Source: an uncultured bacterium (GTDB lineage: Bacteria; Patescibacteria; JAEDAM01; Absconditabacterales; Absconditicoccaceae). Taken from it: a stretch of DNA of 8,383 bases. Below are positions 6,844-8,383 of this stretch, piece after piece. Position 1 is the stretch's first letter; the number at the start of each line of letters is the position of its first letter. Below the pieces are notes generated by a model. It was not told where the DNA came from. It did not search any database and saw only the letters and a list, made by a program, of their open reading frames with translations. The stretch spans positions 1 through 8,383 of the forward strand of contig CALFEN010000295.1 of the NCBI GenBank assembly GCA_937950065.1, read 5' to 3'. Position numbers and translations under genes: made by a program.

Positions 6844-8383
6844 ATGGCAAAAGATGATAATGGAACTGTAAATCCACAAGCCCAAGATCCAATACAAGAT
6901 CCGCTAAACCCAAATGATAATTTTGGAATAAAAGATCCTGCTTTTGATTCTGAATTGGATTTGAATATAGAGAATATTGATATAAATTTGAATATGCTTG
7001 ATGATACTAATCCAGAACATGACGACTTACTGACAGTTTGATCGGATTCAGTTTCTACATCAACAGATTCTGAATCGTCAAATACGTCAGATGATATATT
7101 CAATCTAAATTTTGATAGCACATCTTCAGATGCCCTATCAGAAGAAGTATCAGCAGAGAGCGAGATACAAGAACCTAGCATTAGTTTGCCTGCAGAGGAA
7201 TCTCAAGAAGAATTGAGTGCTGATAATAACGCTATGTTTAACTTAAATTTTGATAGCACATCTTCAGATGCCCTATCAGAAGAAGTATCAGCAGAGAGCG
7301 AGATACAAGAACCTAGCATTAGTTTGCCTGCAGAGGAATCTCAAGAGGAATTGAGTACTGACAATGATGCTATGTTTAATTTGAATTTTGATAGCACATC
7401 TTCAGATGCCCTATCAGAAGAAGTATCAGCAGAAAGTGAGATACAAGAACCTAGTATTAGTTTGCCTGCAGAGGAATCTCAAGAAGAATTGAGTACTGAC
7501 AATGATGCTATGTTTAATTTGAATTTTGATAGTGAATCTTCAGAAATAGTTACTGAAGATAATATTGTGCAAGACAGTTTTTCTTTGGAAAATGAATGAG
7601 TGAATGAAGAATTCTCTAGTTATGTATCAGAAGAAAATACTTCAAACCCTTTTGAATCTAATTTGGATTCATCAGAAAGTTCTTCTCCATTTGCACCTGA
7701 AAGTGTTTCAACATGACAGGATCATGGAAGTTCTCCATTTGCAAATGACGAAGCAAATTATTTAAATAATAAAACAAATGTAGAAATGGAAGATAAAAAT
7801 ACAAATTCATGACAGAGTAATTTTTCATTTAACCTTTGAGAGTGACAATGACAAAACAACTTTGAATTTACAGAAAACCAGAAAGATTCTAATTTATGAA
7901 ATACTTTGGATTTATCTGCTATGGATACTCCTAAAGTTTGACCAAACGTGAATAATGCTATGGATAATTTGGAAAAGAAAGTGGAAAAAACATCAAATAC
8001 TAAACAAAAGTTAACTCAAGTAAATGCTACAACAATATCTCAAGCTTGATGAAATAAGAAAATGTGATCATTGAAATTTATGGTAATTATATGAGTAGTG
8101 TGAATTATGTGAGCACTAGCTTATTTGGTATGGCAATTTATGTTTCAAGATTGATCTTGATTTTCTTTGGATATACTATCAGGAGGTAAGACAACTACAT
8201 GAACATGAGATAAATTAGCTTCAAATTCTGGGCTTACATGAGATGATACATCTGACGATACAAGTGCAGAAGGAACATGAGATAACAGTACAGCCGACGA
8301 TACATCTGATGATACAAGTACAGAAGATACATGAGATAACAGTACAGCCGACGATACATCTGATGATACAAGTACAGAAGATA
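6844..8383 (+). CDS. Acidic repeat-rich single-pass membrane protein, 3' end cut off by window
   Basis: ATG 6844 follows a consensus promoter; the frame stays open to the window end (513 complete codons). TGA supplies 22 of 29 glycines by hand count. Residues 1-400 are strongly acidic and rich in Ser, Asn, Asp and Glu, and look disordered. They include three 46-residue repeats (FNLNFDSTSSDALSEE...) and the later short echo SSPFAP/SSPFAN. A Lys-rich patch (GGNKKMGSLK) precedes a single helix at about 411-432 (FMVIIGVVGIMGALAYLVW). By the positive-inside rule, residues 1-405 are cytoplasmic and the C-terminus is outside. The outer part becomes a Thr/Asp/Ser/Gly repeat (DDTSDDTSTEDTGDNSTA) that continues past the edge. 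I see no Arg and no Cys in the whole visible protein. No catalytic domain is recognisable. A role in surface attachment, or as a partner of the 5843 product, is only inference. Confidence 0.88.
7099..7512 (+). repeat. Three 138-bp in-frame tandem repeats (46 aa each)
   Basis: Units start at 7099, 7237 and 7375. A fourth begins at 7513 but matches only about 20 bases (to ~7532) before diverging. Each unit encodes 46 residues starting FNLNFDSTSS and ending with DNDAM or DNNAM. Units 1 and 2 differ at 8 bases (A to T, N to D, rest silent); units 2 and 3 differ at 6 bases, all silent. The period is a multiple of three, so copy number can change without loss of frame. Confidence 0.95.
8242..8383 (+). 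repeat. 54-bp in-frame tandem repeat running off the window end
   Basis: A full unit at 8281-8334 is repeated without a visible mismatch at 8335-8383, where the window ends after 49 bases. A shorter related unit of 39 bases precedes it (8242-8280). Each full unit encodes 18 residues (DNSTADDTSDDTSTEDTG), the Gly being TGA. The contig probably stops here because short reads could not resolve the array. Confidence 0.93.

Noticed and set aside
6810..7181. A 123-residue Ser-rich frame on the minus strand
   Set aside because: It is the complement of the acidic repeat gene, which has a consensus promoter and a much longer open frame.
7099..7532. CRISPR-like array
   Set aside because: Units are contiguous 138-bp coding repeats without spacers, in frame inside a gene.

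Overview
The window reads as one contig end from an AT-rich bacterium of the candidate phyla radiation that translates UGA as glycine (NCBI code 25), the code of Absconditabacteria (SR1) and Gracilibacteria (BD1-5). The evidence is internal. Every long gene is interrupted by TGA under the standard code, and reading TGA as Gly restores complete proteins. In the recognisable families the TGAs fall on invariant glycines: the DTxG glycine and the triple-Gly motif of HflX, the PGTVGGA and GGGSN glycines of MurB, and the DCS-proximal glycines of an NlpC/P60 peptidase. By hand count about 85 in-frame TGA codons occur. All complete genes end in TAA or TAG, and Trp is written TGG. I cannot decide between the two phyla from the sequence.

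Bases 1-48 are not genomic: they are an Illumina TruSeq P7 adapter with its six-base index. Genomic sequence starts at base 49, inside a gene. The right edge cuts a gene inside a 54-bp tandem repeat, a typical place for a short-read contig to stop.

Layout, left to right. (1) 49-902 (+): 3' part of a cell-wall peptidase of the NlpC/P60 type, closed by a good intrinsic terminator. (2) 1118-2029 (+): murB, peptidoglycan precursor synthesis. (3) 2317-2475 and 2489-3613 (-): hflX ribosome-associated GTPase followed by a 52-residue two-helix membrane protein, convergent with murB. (4) 3959-4426 and 4476-4946 (-): two unrecognised small membrane proteins, probably one operon behind a TTGAAA-N16-TATAAT promoter. 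(5) 5144-5590 (+), divergent from that operon: a YdjM/DUF457-like integral membrane putative metal-dependent hydrolase, invisible under the standard code. (6) 5843-6706 (+): an unrecognised 287-residue single-pass membrane protein with an extended-minus-10 promoter and an adjoining palindrome. (7) 6844-8383 (+, truncated): a very acidic, repeat-rich single-pass membrane protein behind a consensus promoter (TTGACA-N17-TATAAT). By eye it contains no Arg and no Cys in 513 residues.

Most of the gene content concerns the envelope: wall synthesis (MurB), wall hydrolysis (NlpC/P60), and five small or single-pass membrane proteins. The last two genes look like a pair of N-in/C-out surface proteins. 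No tRNA, rRNA, CRISPR array or transposase was seen. No start codon has a recognisable Shine-Dalgarno sequence; starts are preceded by A/T-rich tracts.
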